From positions 1 through 50,681 of the forward strand of contig NZ_FOLQ01000012.1 in assembly GCF_900112365.1 (NCBI RefSeq): 50,681 nt of DNA, read 5' to 3'. This document shows positions 25,438-34,129 of the stretch, in pieces. Position numbers and translations under genes: made by a program. This stretch comes from Spirosoma endophyticum (GTDB lineage: Bacteria; Bacteroidota; Bacteroidia; Cytophagales; Spirosomataceae). How positions within the stretch are numbered: the first letter of the stretch is position 1; each line of letters begins with the position of its first letter. A model generated the notes under the pieces. The model made no database searches, had not been told where the DNA came from, and saw only the letters and a list, made by a program, of their open reading frames with translations.

Positions 25438-26516
25438 ACAAAGCCATAATCCGCCTGCTACACCTGGGTTATTGGCTGCTCTACAGCTTTCTGGTTAGTT
25501 TTCTGTTTATCCTATCGCAATCGACCGACCAATCGGTGTTTGCCGATTGGGATGACTGGGTGACTATGTTAGTGGGAACTCTGCTCATCGGACTCAGCAG
25601 CTTTTATGCTTTCTATATGTGGTTAGTTCCTCGTTATCTAACCACTCGGCGCGTCAGGCGCTTTGTTGCCCTGGGTCTTCTGATCAGTATAAGCCTAGCC
25701 ATCTGTTCAACACTGCTCCTGTCACTAGCTACCACGATCCTGCTCTACCTGACGCTGCATCAAACGCACTTCCTCTTCTTTCAACTTCAGGATCAGCTCA
25801 TGCTGACCGTTGGTTTCAGCTTACTGGCGATCATCAATGGGCTGATCGGCACGGCGATGCGGGGAGCGATCACCTGGTATACGGACATTCATCTCAGAGA
25901 ACGCAGGGCCAACCAAGCCTTACAGACCGAGCTAAGTTGGTTGAAATCCCAACTCAACCCTCACTTCTTATTTAATACCTTGAACAACATTGATATTCTG
26001 ATGGAGCGGGATGCGGCAAAGGCGTCCTTGTATTTAAATAAATTATCCGACTTATTGCGGTTTAGTTTGTACGAAACTCAGGCCGATCAGATCCCCTTAT
26101 CCCAGGAGTTAGCCAGTATCGAGAAGTATGTGGAGTTGCAACGGATTCGAACACCCAATGAGCAGTATATAAGCCTGCAGATCGAGGGTCAATCGAGAAG
26201 CGTGCTCATTGCGCCGATGTTGTTTATGCCTTACCTGGAGAATGCCTTTAAGTATACCACCAACAAGAAAGTGACGGAGGCGATCCGTATTCAGTTTCGG
26301 ATTGATGAGGCTCAGATTCACTTTCATTGTGTGAATGTGATTGATCCGGATCGACGGGTATCGTATGAATACGGGGGCCTAGGTCAAAAGCTGCTACGAC
26401 AACGATTGGCTTTGCTGTACCCCCATACTCACACCTTAGTTATTGAGTCTACGGATCGATTGTATTCCGTTTCCTTAACTATATCGCTACCATCCCATGC
26501 GCTGTCTGTTGATTGA
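25434..26516 (+). CDS. LytS-type sensor histidine kinase
   Basis: A 360-aa membrane kinase with four hydrophobic segments in the first 145 residues and no large periplasmic sensor domain. The His_kinase motif LKSQLNPHFLFNTLNNIDIL places the phosphorylated His at about 177. The ATP-binding part shows PMLFMPYLENAFKYT (N-box) and GGLGQKLLRQRLALLYP. It overlaps the serine hydrolase by four bases upstream and the response regulator by 20 bases downstream, so the three are tightly coupled. It is the first of two LytS-type kinases in the window. Ligand unknown; the membrane part itself probably senses. Confidence 0.93.
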   Translation: MNKAIIRLLHLGYWLLYSFLVSFLFILSQSTDQSVFADWDDWVTMLVGTLLIGLSSFYAFYMWLVPRYLTTRRVRRFVALGLLISISLAICSTLLLSLATTILLYLTLHQTHFLFFQLQDQLMLTVGFSLLAIINGLIGTAMRGAITWYTDIHLRERRANQALQTELSWLKSQLNPHFLFNTLNNIDILMERDAAKASLYLNKLSDLLRFSLYETQADQIPLSQELASIEKYVELQRIRTPNEQYISLQIEGQSRSVLIAPMLFMPYLENAFKYTTNKKVTEAIRIQFRIDEAQIHFHCVNVIDPDRRVSYEYGGLGQKLLRQRLALLYPHTHTLVIESTDRLYSVSLTISLPSHALSVD

Positions 26517-27186
26517 AGATGAACCCTTAGCCATGCTGCGCTTAAAAGACTATGTCGAGCGGGTTCCATTTCTCACGCTGGCGTATGCGGTCGACAACGG
26601 CGTAGAGGCTATCCCTATCCTGCACTGTGAATCCATTGACTTGGTATTCTTAGATATAGAAATGGATGGTTTATCGGGGCTCCAATTACTAGAGGCTTTA
26701 CCCCGACGACCCGCCGTTATTTTAACGACGGCTTTCGACCAGTATGCCCTGAAAGCGTTTGATTTACAGGTGGCCGATTATCTTTTAAAACCCTACAGCT
26801 TCGAGCGTTTTTTGCAAGCGGTGACGCGCGCTCAGTCGGTGCTGAACACAGTGTCAGCTCAAGCGGATCCCTCATTTGTATTTATCAAAACCGAGTATCG
26901 CCTTCAAAAGGTAGACCTGGATCAGATCTTATACATTGAAGGCATGCGTGATTACCGTCGTATTCATCTGGTGGGGGAAAAGATTATGACTTTAGAAACG
27001 TTCGGCGACTTGGAACAATTACTCCCAGCTCATGGCTTTTGCCGGGTTCACAAGTCCTATTTGGTAGCCCTGGATAAGATCGATTCCATTGAGCGGGACC
27101 GCCTAAAAATAGGGCAAGTCCTGATCCCAATCTCCAACACGTATCGAGACCATTTCTATCAACTTATTGGCCGCTCGACCAAGTAA
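26497..27186 (+). CDS. LytTR-family response regulator
   Basis: A 229-aa regulator. Receiver domain: acidic EDE at 7-9, phospho-acceptor Asp53 in LVFLDIEMDG, and Lys98 in DYLLKPY. The LytTR DNA-binding domain spans about residues 125-225 (FVFIKTEYRLQKVDLDQILYIEGMRDYRRIHL ... FCRVHKSYLVALDKIDSIERDRLKIG). It is the partner of the overlapping kinase. LytTR proteins bind direct repeats upstream of targets; likely targets are its own operon or the PadR/ABC module downstream (inference, no site identified). Confidence 0.94.
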   Translation: MRCLLIEDEPLAMLRLKDYVERVPFLTLAYAVDNGVEAIPILHCESIDLVFLDIEMDGLSGLQLLEALPRRPAVILTTAFDQYALKAFDLQVADYLLKPYSFERFLQAVTRAQSVLNTVSAQADPSFVFIKTEYRLQKVDLDQILYIEGMRDYRRIHLVGEKIMTLETFGDLEQLLPAHGFCRVHKSYLVALDKIDSIERDRLKIGQVLIPISNTYRDHFYQLIGRSTK

Positions 27187-27357
27187 TTGACTCATCAAGT
27201 GGGCTTTTGGCTTTTATAACGCTCGGCAGCGTCTGTATAATTTATTATTGTAACCGGTTCAGTTACTGGTCCCGGCAAGGTTCCGCTCCGGCGTACCGGC
27301 CGTTGCGGGGGTACCGCGCTTAGTGGTGGGGACCACTGGAGAGATAGTAAAAATCAC

Positions 27358-27425
27358 TGTCTTAGTAAAACGTTCCTACTTGAGACGGACCAACTGATTT
27401 GATCCGTAAATAGGGCGTTTAAGAA
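27358..27425 (+). repeat. Dispersed four-box repeat, copy H
   Basis: CTGTCTTAG, AAACGTTCC, TTGAGACGG and AAATAGGGCGTTTAAG. Boxes are complete with one change in box 2. Confidence 0.7.
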
Positions 27426-27438
27426 GCGATTAAAACAC

Positions 27439-27476
27439 TGTCCGTTTCTGTACTTGAGTCTGTCCATTTTTGGACA
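27439..27476. promoter_or_regulatory. Candidate PadR operator, module 2
   Basis: TGTCCG at 27439 and TGTCCA-TTTT-TGGACA at 27461-27476. The 22-base offset and the 132 bases to the PadR ATG equal those of module 1, although most flanking bases differ. Confidence 0.65.
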
Positions 27477-27607
27477 AAATAGCGCTGGCCAACCCCTCAC
27501 CATGCCCCAATTTAGCTAAATAAGTCACTTTTTGAAAATTGGTTAGGTATTTGTACGGCAAAAGCTATACTAATTATTATAACACCGGGAATCCGGCACT
27601 TTTCGCC

Positions 27608-27946
27608 ATGAAACGAGGCTTTCTAGGGGAGTTGGAAGAGGTCGTCTTACTGACGGTGGCCGCGCTGCAAGAAGGGGCGTACTGCGCTTCAATCACCCAG
27701 ACTATTGACCAGCAAATGGGACGAAGCATCAGCTTTCCCACGGTCCATACCGCTCTCCAGCGACTCGAAGAGAAAGGCTTCGTCGCTTCGCAGATGGGCG
27801 GAGCCACCGCCGAGCGGGGAGGCCGCCAAAAACGCCTATTCTCTGTCACAGCCGCTGGCCACCGGGTCCTGATCGAGAGTCGGCAGGTTCGGGCTCAATT
27901 GTGGGCGCAGATTCCAACCCCAATCCAACAGCTATGGGGCGCTTAA
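27608..27946 (+). CDS. PadR-family transcriptional regulator, module 2
   Basis: A 112-aa winged-helix regulator, a close duplicate of the PadR at 19372 (about 97 of 112 residues identical). The helix-turn-helix segment (SISFPTVHTALQRLEEKGFVASQMGGA) is almost unchanged, so both proteins probably bind the same operator, and cross-regulation is likely. It overlaps the permease by 13 bases exactly as in module 1. The ATG at 27608 is used; a TTG-led extension to 27539 covers the conserved upstream segment and is not coding. Confidence 0.9.
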   Translation: MKRGFLGELEEVVLLTVAALQEGAYCASITQTIDQQMGRSISFPTVHTALQRLEEKGFVASQMGGATAERGGRQKRLFSVTAAGHRVLIESRQVRAQLWAQIPTPIQQLWGA

Positions 27947-30576
27947 CCGAGGGTAGGCAGGGCAACCCATATCCGCCCCATTGGGTCAACTGGTTGCTAA
28001 ACCGGTTCAGTCCAGTCGGCTTAGAAGATGAGCTGCAAGGTGACCTGCTGGAGATGCATACTTACTGGGTAAAGACCGTTGGTCCCTCAAGAGCCCGCTG
28101 GCGGTATACGCTAGCGGTTCTGCGGCTAATTCGACCTTTTACCAGCTCGATAAACAAACAGTCACATAATTATTCTGAACACTCAACTTGGCAACCGGCT
28201 ATGATCCGCAACTATCTCAAAATCGCCTGGCGCAATCTGCTGCGTTACAAAGCGTTCTCAGCCATCAACATTGTTGGATTAGCTACAGGAATGGCGGTCG
28301 CCATGCTCATTGGGCTTTGGATTTATGATGAGTTGTCATTTGATCGACAGCCTAAAGAGTCGGACCACATTGCCCAGGTGTGGCAGATCGTTCAGTTTGA
28401 TGGACAGAAGGCCGCTTACAATGTGGCCTCGATTCCCCTGGCTCAGGAACTGCGGAGCCACTATCCTGACTTTGACCGGCTAGCTCTCGCGACCGCTGAG
28501 CGGGAGGCTGTGTTAGCGACGGGTGAAAACCGGTTTACCCAAACGGGCCGCTTCGTCGAATCTGATTTTTTGCCCATGATGTCCGTCCGGATGCGAACGG
28601 GTCCAATCAAGAATTTAACGGATGTAAACACGATCGTCCTGTCTCAGTCATTGTCAACGAAGCTCTTCGGGTCAGAAGATCCACTGAACCACTTGGTTCG
28701 GCTCGATAACAAGGTGAGCCTTCGGGTAACCGGCGTTTACCAGGATTTTCCGATCAACAGTAGCTTCAACACCATACACTATCTGGCCCCCTGGCCATTG
28801 TTTCTGCGCATCGATCAAGGCGCCAAGAGCGCACGAGATAATTGGGATGAGAATTCCTATCAAGTTTTCGCTCAGGTAAAGGAGGGGGCTTCCCTGGCAC
28901 AGGCTTCGGCCAAGATTAAGGACATTCGCATGAAGCAGGAGAATCCACCCCCTTATAAGCCTGAATTCTTCCTGCATCCGATGACCCAATGGCATTTGTA
29001 TTCCAACTTTGACAATGGAGTCAATACGGGCGGACTGATTCAAGTTGTGTGGCTGTTTAGTTTGATTGGTGGGTTTGTGCTACTGCTGGCCTGCATCAAC
29101 TTTATGAATCTGAGTACGGCCCGCTCCCAGCAGCGGGCCAAAGAAGTAGGCCTACGCAAAGTGGTGGGTTCCCTACGCGGCCAGTTAATTACCCAGTTTT
29201 TGGGAGAAACCCTCTTGCTCACCAGTCTGGCTTTCGTCGTGGCGCTCGGGCTGGTGCAGCTTAGTTTGCCCTTCTTCAATCAACTTGCTGACAAGCAAAT
29301 AACTATTCTGTGGTTTAATCCCTACTTCTGGGCAATCGGGGTAGGGTTTAGCCTGATCACCGGTCTGATTGCCGCTAGTTACCCCGCCCTGTATTTGTCC
29401 TCCTTTCAGCCTATCAGCGTCCTAAAAGGTTCCTTCAGCGCCGGTCAACAGAGCAGCCTGCCGCGTAAAGCACTGGTCGTCTTCCAGTTTACGGTCTCGG
29501 TGACACTCATCATTGGCACCTGCATTGTGCTGCGCCAGATTGACTACGCCAAAAATCGTCCAACTGGCTATAGCCGTCAGGGACTCCTGGAGATTCCTAT
29601 GCGAACACCAGCCTTGATGGGCCATTTCGACGCCTTGCGAACCGATTTGCTGGCGACGGGGGCAATCCAGGAGATGGCCATTTCTAACATGTCCGTAACG
29701 GCGGATAAGACGGGGGTGACCAACGTCTCCTGGCCCGGCAAATCACCCGATTTACATCCCTTATTCATGACCAATCAAGTGTCACACCAGTTTGGCAGGA
29801 CTATCGGCTGGCGAGTGAGCGCTGGACGTGACTTTTCAACCGCTTTCAGCCGCGATTCGTTAGCGGTGGTGGTGAATCAGTCCGCCCTGAAACTGATGGG
29901 TCTGAAAGATCCCCTGCATTCGATGATCCACTGGAACGGTCGTGATCTACCCATAGTTGGCATCATCAACGACATGATTAAGGACAGCCCCTTCGGGCAT
30001 GTTCAGCCTACGCTTTTTGTCTTATACGATGCTTCGGCGGGTGTGCTGACGCTTAGACTCACCCCGACGATGGCTATCAGCGACGCGCTGACTAAGATTG
30101 CCGGTATCTTCCAGCAGTATGATCCATCGACGCCCTTCGCCTACAAATTTGTGGATGAGGAATACCGTAAAAAGTTTAGCACCGAAGAGCGGATTGGTAA
30201 ACTAGCTACGCTGTTTGCCAGCCTGGCCATTTTTATCTCCTGTCTGGGTATGTTTGGGCTGGCCTCGTTTATGGCTGAGCAGCGTAGAAAAGAAATCGGC
30301 ATTCGAAAAGTACTGGGCGCTACGGTGCTGACCTTGTGGGCCTTGCTGGCAAAAGACTTTGTTGGGCTGGTCTTGCTGGGTTGTGTGCTGGCCTCACCTA
30401 TTGCCTGGTATTTTCTCCATGAATGGCTGCAAAGCTACACCTACCGTACCCAAATTTCAGGGTGGGTTTTTGTGTTGTCGGGCGTGGGGGCTCTAAGTAT
30501 CTCGATGCTGACGGTGAGCTATCAGAGTATAAAAGCGGCTTTGATGAATCCCGTCAATGCTCTTAAAAATGACTAA
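27934..30576 (+). CDS. MacB/FtsX-type ABC permease with N-terminal prefix domain, module 2
   Basis: An 880-aa paralogue of the permease at 19698. The 89-residue prefix (RFSPVGLEDELQGDLLEMH, ARWRYTLAVLRLIRPF) and the MIRNYLKIAWRNL junction are nearly identical. The membrane and periplasmic parts are only family-level similar. FtsX cores: FMNLSTARSQQRAKEVGLRKVVGS and MAEQRRKEIGIRKVLGATVLTLWALL. It is probably an inner-membrane exporter or signalling subunit using an unlinked ATPase. The different periplasmic parts suggest different substrates under one regulator type (inference). Confidence 0.92.
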   Translation: MGRLTEGRQGNPYPPHWVNWLLNRFSPVGLEDELQGDLLEMHTYWVKTVGPSRARWRYTLAVLRLIRPFTSSINKQSHNYSEHSTWQPAMIRNYLKIAWRNLLRYKAFSAINIVGLATGMAVAMLIGLWIYDELSFDRQPKESDHIAQVWQIVQFDGQKAAYNVASIPLAQELRSHYPDFDRLALATAEREAVLATGENRFTQTGRFVESDFLPMMSVRMRTGPIKNLTDVNTIVLSQSLSTKLFGSEDPLNHLVRLDNKVSLRVTGVYQDFPINSSFNTIHYLAPWPLFLRIDQGAKSARDNWDENSYQVFAQVKEGASLAQASAKIKDIRMKQENPPPYKPEFFLHPMTQWHLYSNFDNGVNTGGLIQVVWLFSLIGGFVLLLACINFMNLSTARSQQRAKEVGLRKVVGSLRGQLITQFLGETLLLTSLAFVVALGLVQLSLPFFNQLADKQITILWFNPYFWAIGVGFSLITGLIAASYPALYLSSFQPISVLKGSFSAGQQSSLPRKALVVFQFTVSVTLIIGTCIVLRQIDYAKNRPTGYSRQGLLEIPMRTPALMGHFDALRTDLLATGAIQEMAISNMSVTADKTGVTNVSWPGKSPDLHPLFMTNQVSHQFGRTIGWRVSAGRDFSTAFSRDSLAVVVNQSALKLMGLKDPLHSMIHWNGRDLPIVGIINDMIKDSPFGHVQPTLFVLYDASAGVLTLRLTPTMAISDALTKIAGIFQQYDPSTPFAYKFVDEEYRKKFSTEERIGKLATLFASLAIFISCLGMFGLASFMAEQRRKEIGIRKVLGATVLTLWALLAKDFVGLVLLGCVLASPIAWYFLHEWLQSYTYRTQISGWVFVLSGVGALSISMLTVSYQSIKAALMNPVNALKND

Positions 30577-30699
30577 ACATGATTGCCGTAGGGAAATATT
30601 CATGGGTAACTAGACCCCATCGTGGCCTTACCGTATGAACTCTCCTGAAGCTGAGTAAATAGATTGTGAATCAAGTAGTATATGCATCATTGACTTGCT

Positions 30700-31257
30700 A
30701 TGAAACTAGTCATTCTCTTCGGACCACCCGCCGTGGGCAAAATGACGGTTGGCCAGGAACTAGAAAAAATAACGACGTTACGGTTATTTCACAATCATAT
30801 GTCTTTAGATCTGGTCCATCAGTTTTTTGACTTTGGCACCCCCGCTTTCGAGCGACTGGATCGGCGGATTCGTTTTGCGTTCTTTGAGGAAATAGCTACC
30901 AGTGATCTGGATGGCTTGATCTTTACCTATGTCTGGGATTTAAACGAACCAGCGGATACAGACTACATAGACACAGTGGCTGACGTGTTTCGTCAGCAAG
31001 GAGCCGCCGTGAGCTATGTCGAACTAAAAGCCGATCTATCCGAACGGTTGAAGCGAAATCGAGATGCGCATCGGTTAGCCTGTAAGCCCTCAAAACGAGA
31101 TGTTGCCTCGTCGGAATCGTCGCTACTCTACTTTGAGACGAATTATCGGATGAATACGCGGGAAGGTGAATTAGGCCAAAAGCCATTATTGACGCTTGAT
31201 ATCACCTCCCAAGAGCCACTGGCAACCGCTCAACGAATCAAGGAGTGGCTTAATTAA
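30700..31257 (+). CDS. P-loop kinase-like ATPase
   Basis: A 185-aa cytoplasmic nucleotide-binding protein. Walker A GPPAVGKMT at residues 7-15, with Met between Lys and Thr. A second conserved stretch is FHNHMSLDLVHQFFDFG; a Walker B-like strand is LDGLIFTYVWD. An Arg-containing lid-like region follows (LSERLKRNRDAHRLACKPSKRD). The layout resembles small AAA/shikimate-kinase-like proteins that phosphorylate small molecules or, in some cases, antibiotics. The substrate is not known. It is a single gene on the plus strand, convergent with the esterase downstream. Confidence 0.75.
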   Translation: MKLVILFGPPAVGKMTVGQELEKITTLRLFHNHMSLDLVHQFFDFGTPAFERLDRRIRFAFFEEIATSDLDGLIFTYVWDLNEPADTDYIDTVADVFRQQGAAVSYVELKADLSERLKRNRDAHRLACKPSKRDVASSESSLLYFETNYRMNTREGELGQKPLLTLDITSQEPLATAQRIKEWLN

Positions 31258-31313
31258 TCATAAAAAATCGAGTCTGTACTGGTCGTATTTGTTTAGCAAC
31301 CCTTATTTTACAT

Positions 31314-31333
31314 ATTCTCACCAAACGCTCCTC
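31314..31333 (+). repeat. Dispersed repeat, copy I (left half)
   Basis: TTCTCA, AAACGCTCC, ATGAGACGG. No GGGCGTTT box follows; instead a 12-bp inverted repeat begins 18 bases on. Confidence 0.65.
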
Positions 31334-31604
31334 AATGAGACGGAAGAAAGTGGCTAATTTGAAATTTCGACGAGGTTGACGAGTCGATTCTACAGCAATC
31401 TGATAGAGGGTTTCACCTCAAATTAGCCAATCTAAACCACTGATTGTCTCGTTCTTGTGATTGCCTTGCGAGAAAATCAACCGCTGCGGCAGGCCGCTGG
31501 TCGAAGACACTAAAATCGACAGCTTGCGGGTTGATCAGAAAACCAGTGAGATCGTTTACCAGCGTTAGTCGATCCATCTGTTGGTAAAGATCGCATAATC
31601 CATA

Positions 31605-31641
31605 AAAACAGCCACTATGCGAGATACGTGGTGGCTGTTTT
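31605..31641 (-). terminator. Terminator of the esterase gene
   Basis: Arms AAAACAGCCAC (31605-31615) and GTGGCTGTTTT (31631-31641) pair perfectly around 15 bases. On the minus strand the stem ends in five T residues, 28 bases after the esterase stop. Confidence 0.75.
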
Positions 31642-31669
31642 GTTATTCAGGTAATTGGTAACGAGACGA

Positions 31670-32830
31670 TTAGTTCAGTGCTTTCTTTAGTTCGTCAGCC
31701 GCTAATGCCTGGGCATCTTTGGCTTCAGGGAGCACAGTCGCCATACCGAAAAACTCGTGCGTCACCCCAGTATAAAGCTTGTACGTAACCGAAACACCGG
31801 CCGCTTGCAGCTTATCGGCCAGTAGTTTCCCTTCGCTTTGCAAGGGGTCCAACTCGGCCGCAATCAGCGTCGTGCTAGGCAACCCCTTTAAGTTGGCTTT
31901 CACCAACGAAATGCGCGGATCATTACTTTGCGCTTCGCTGGGTAGCGTCTGCTTCACAAAATAGCCCATCATCGGTTTATCGAGTGGTTTGGCAGCCGCG
32001 TATTTGGTGTATGATTCGCTCCTCATATCGTTGTTGGCAATCGGATATACTAGCACCTGATGCTTGGGCATGGCTATCTTTTTATCGCGGGCCATGATGC
32101 TGACATTCGCGGCTAGATTTCCGCCCGCACTCTCGCCAACGAGGGCCACCTTATTCGCATTCCCTTTGATTGACGCGGCATTTTTGAGCACCCATTCATA
32201 GGTGGCAAACGCCTGGTTATGCTGGGTCGGAAATTTGTGTTCTGGAGCCAAGTCATAGCCTACCGAGACAACCACCGCACTCACTTGTTCGGCCATGCCC
32301 TGTGCCGAGGCATTGTAGGTATCTATATCGGCGATCACCCAACCGCCACCGTGGTAGTAGACAATGACCGGAAAGGGGGCACTGCCCGATTTGGGGGTAT
32401 AAATACGGGCGTGGATGCTCCGGCCACCGCCCACCGGAATTGCCTGTCCGGTCGTATCTACCTTGGGCTCCGGCATAGCGATATTGTAGTCTTTCATAAC
32501 CGCCATGACCGCCATCGTGGGCGTAGGATTCATCCGGGCCTCTCTGGGCGACAGCTGAGGAATGGGCTTGGCCTGATAGCTGCCCAGCTTTTCGATGACA
32601 ACCTGCATTGACGGGGTGATATCGGGTGCCCAGGCGGGTTTAGCGCCTTTGGGAGTCAGATCACCCGGGCCACCAGATGCGCTATCGCCCACCAGCGAGG
32701 TCTGGGTCGTATCGGATGTTTCACCAGCCTCCGATTTTTTGCTCTGGTTACAGGCGGACAAACTAAAGACGGCCAGCAGAAACGTGCCAGCTACCCAGCG
32801 ATTTAATGGAATTGTAGCGCGTTTTTTCAT
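31670..32830 (-). CDS. Alpha/beta hydrolase lipoprotein, HSL-type esterase
   Basis: A 386-aa exported esterase. Lipoprotein signal MKKRATIPLNRWVAGTFLLA then SLSAC lipobox. The hormone-sensitive-lipase family signatures are present: HGGGW (about 160-164, oxyanion hole), GESAGG with the nucleophile Ser (about 234), ELDPL with Asp (about 328) and THEF with His (about 358), so the catalytic triad is complete. It probably hydrolyses short acyl esters in the periplasm or at the outer membrane. The linker after the Cys is rich in Ser, Thr and Gly. The start at 32830 is the first ATG. It is divergent from the MRJP-like gene at 33035. Confidence 0.92.
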   Translation of the reverse strand: MKKRATIPLNRWVAGTFLLAVFSLSACNQSKKSEAGETSDTTQTSLVGDSASGGPGDLTPKGAKPAWAPDITPSMQVVIEKLGSYQAKPIPQLSPREARMNPTPTMAVMAVMKDYNIAMPEPKVDTTGQAIPVGGGRSIHARIYTPKSGSAPFPVIVYYHGGGWVIADIDTYNASAQGMAEQVSAVVVSVGYDLAPEHKFPTQHNQAFATYEWVLKNAASIKGNANKVALVGESAGGNLAANVSIMARDKKIAMPKHQVLVYPIANNDMRSESYTKYAAAKPLDKPMMGYFVKQTLPSEAQSNDPRISLVKANLKGLPSTTLIAAELDPLQSEGKLLADKLQAAGVSVTYKLYTGVTHEFFGMATVLPEAKDAQALAADELKKALN

Positions 32831-33034
32831 CAACACTGATTTGTGGTTTAATGCTGAATAACCAGGGATAGTGAAGGATGTTTAGGCAAGGATGGAAATC
32901 GGGGAAATTGACGTAGGCACCTGACGATCATTGCCTTGTTTTTAGCAACCAAAAGCCACCAGACTGGTTAAGTGGAGCAGTCCTAATCAATCACCGACAA
33001 TAGCCAATTTATGCCGCTCCTATTCTGCCGAAAA

Positions 33035-34129
33035 ATGATACACAAAATTAGTTTCTTACTACTCTTACTAAGTCAATTAGCTTTAGCCCAGTCTCCCAGG
33101 CTGGAGCCCGTCTTTGGGGATAACACCTATCAGATAACCGGTGTGGCGGTTTCCAAACAGGGGCGGGTGTTTGTGAATTACCCCTATTGGACGGACACCT
33201 ACCGGTATGCCGTTGCCGAAGTAGGCAAAGACGGTTCCGTAAAACCCTACCCGACGGCGCCATACAACACCTGGCGGGAAGGCCAGCCCGTTAGTCCTGA
33301 TCAATGGATTTGCGTCCAATCCGTGCACGTGGATGCCAAAGACCGGTTATGGGTCGTTGACGCGGCCAGTCCTAAGCAAAATGGTGTTGTGGGGGATGCG
33401 CATCGACTGGTTTGTATTAACCTGGCGACCAATCAGGTCGAGAAGGTTTTTCCCATGAAAGGCATTGTGGGCTCAAACAGTTACCTCAATGATGTTCGGG
33501 TCGACACGAACCACGAGGTGGCTTACCTGACCGAATCAAAACTGGGGGGTATTGTAGTAGTTGACCTCAAAAGCGGTCAGGCGCGACTAGTACTCAAGGA
33601 TGCCCCATCGGTAAAGGCTGATCCGAGCTATACATTCATCATTGACGGTCGCGAATTGCGTGACAATTTAGGCCCCGTCCGATTCCAGTCAGATGGGCTG
33701 GCGCTTACACCCGATTTTGCCTATTTGTATTATAAGCCCCTTAGTGACAATAAACTGTATCGGATCAACACCGAACACCTTCGTAACGCCGCGTTGACGC
33801 CTAAAGAACTGTCCGCTAAGGTAGAGGATCTAGGCCGGCTCGCGTCGACGGATGGCATGATTACCGATGATAAGGGGAACTTATACCTGGGCGATGATCA
33901 GGCCTACACGCTTTACCGGGTGCCGGGAGCATTATCGCCCGCTCCGTTTAGACCAACCAAACAAGTGCTGCTGACGGACAAAAACCGGTTAATGTGGCCG
34001 GACAGCTATGCTATTTACAACGGGTATTTGTACTTGACGACCTCGCACATTCAGCACATGGCCAAGAACAATGGTGGCAAGTCCACCCGTAAAGGGCCTT
34101 ACGAAGTACTCCGGCTGAAAATTGAGTAG
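33035..34129 (+). CDS. Major royal jelly protein/yellow-like beta-propeller
   Basis: A 364-aa exported protein (signal MIHKISFLLLLLSQLALAQ) of the MRJP/'L-dopachrome tautomerase-related' family. Family strands are visible: ITGVAVSKQGRVFVNYPYW, VQSVHVDAKDRLWVVDAAS, YLNDVRVDTNHEVAYLTES, VRFQSDGLALTPDFAYLYY, STDGMITDDKGNLYLGDDQ and MWPDSYAIYNGYLYLTTSH. This is a six-bladed propeller, like SMP-30-type lactonases; the enzymatic role of bacterial members is unsettled. The ATG at 33035 begins the signal peptide; an ATG at 33011 would add eight residues. It is divergent from the esterase. Confidence 0.88.
   Translation: MIHKISFLLLLLSQLALAQSPRLEPVFGDNTYQITGVAVSKQGRVFVNYPYWTDTYRYAVAEVGKDGSVKPYPTAPYNTWREGQPVSPDQWICVQSVHVDAKDRLWVVDAASPKQNGVVGDAHRLVCINLATNQVEKVFPMKGIVGSNSYLNDVRVDTNHEVAYLTESKLGGIVVVDLKSGQARLVLKDAPSVKADPSYTFIIDGRELRDNLGPVRFQSDGLALTPDFAYLYYKPLSDNKLYRINTEHLRNAALTPKELSAKVEDLGRLASTDGMITDDKGNLYLGDDQAYTLYRVPGALSPAPFRPTKQVLLTDKNRLMWPDSYAIYNGYLYLTTSHIQHMAKNNGGKSTRKGPYEVLRLKIE

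Larger units (their letters stand above)
27187..27607. other. Intergenic region: GC-rich patch, repeat copy H, operator
   Basis: About 420 bases. A GC-rich patch at 27250-27340 contains AGTGGT-GGGG-ACCACT (27322-27337). Then comes repeat copy H (27358-27420), the PadR operator palindrome (27461-27476), and a segment TATTTGTACGgCAAAaGCTATACTAATTA near 27548, shared with 19312. Confidence 0.5.
31258..31669. other. Intergenic region: repeat copy I, inverted repeat, possible gene remnant
   Basis: Copy I of the dispersed repeat (31314-31333), then a 12-bp inverted repeat TGGCTAATTTGA / TCAAATTAGCCA (31351-31362, 31418-31429). From about 31477 a short plus-strand frame reads INRCGRPLVEDTKIDSLRVD and then QKTSEIVYQR before a stop; this looks like the C-terminal scrap of a decayed gene. 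A terminator for the esterase closes the region. Confidence 0.4.
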
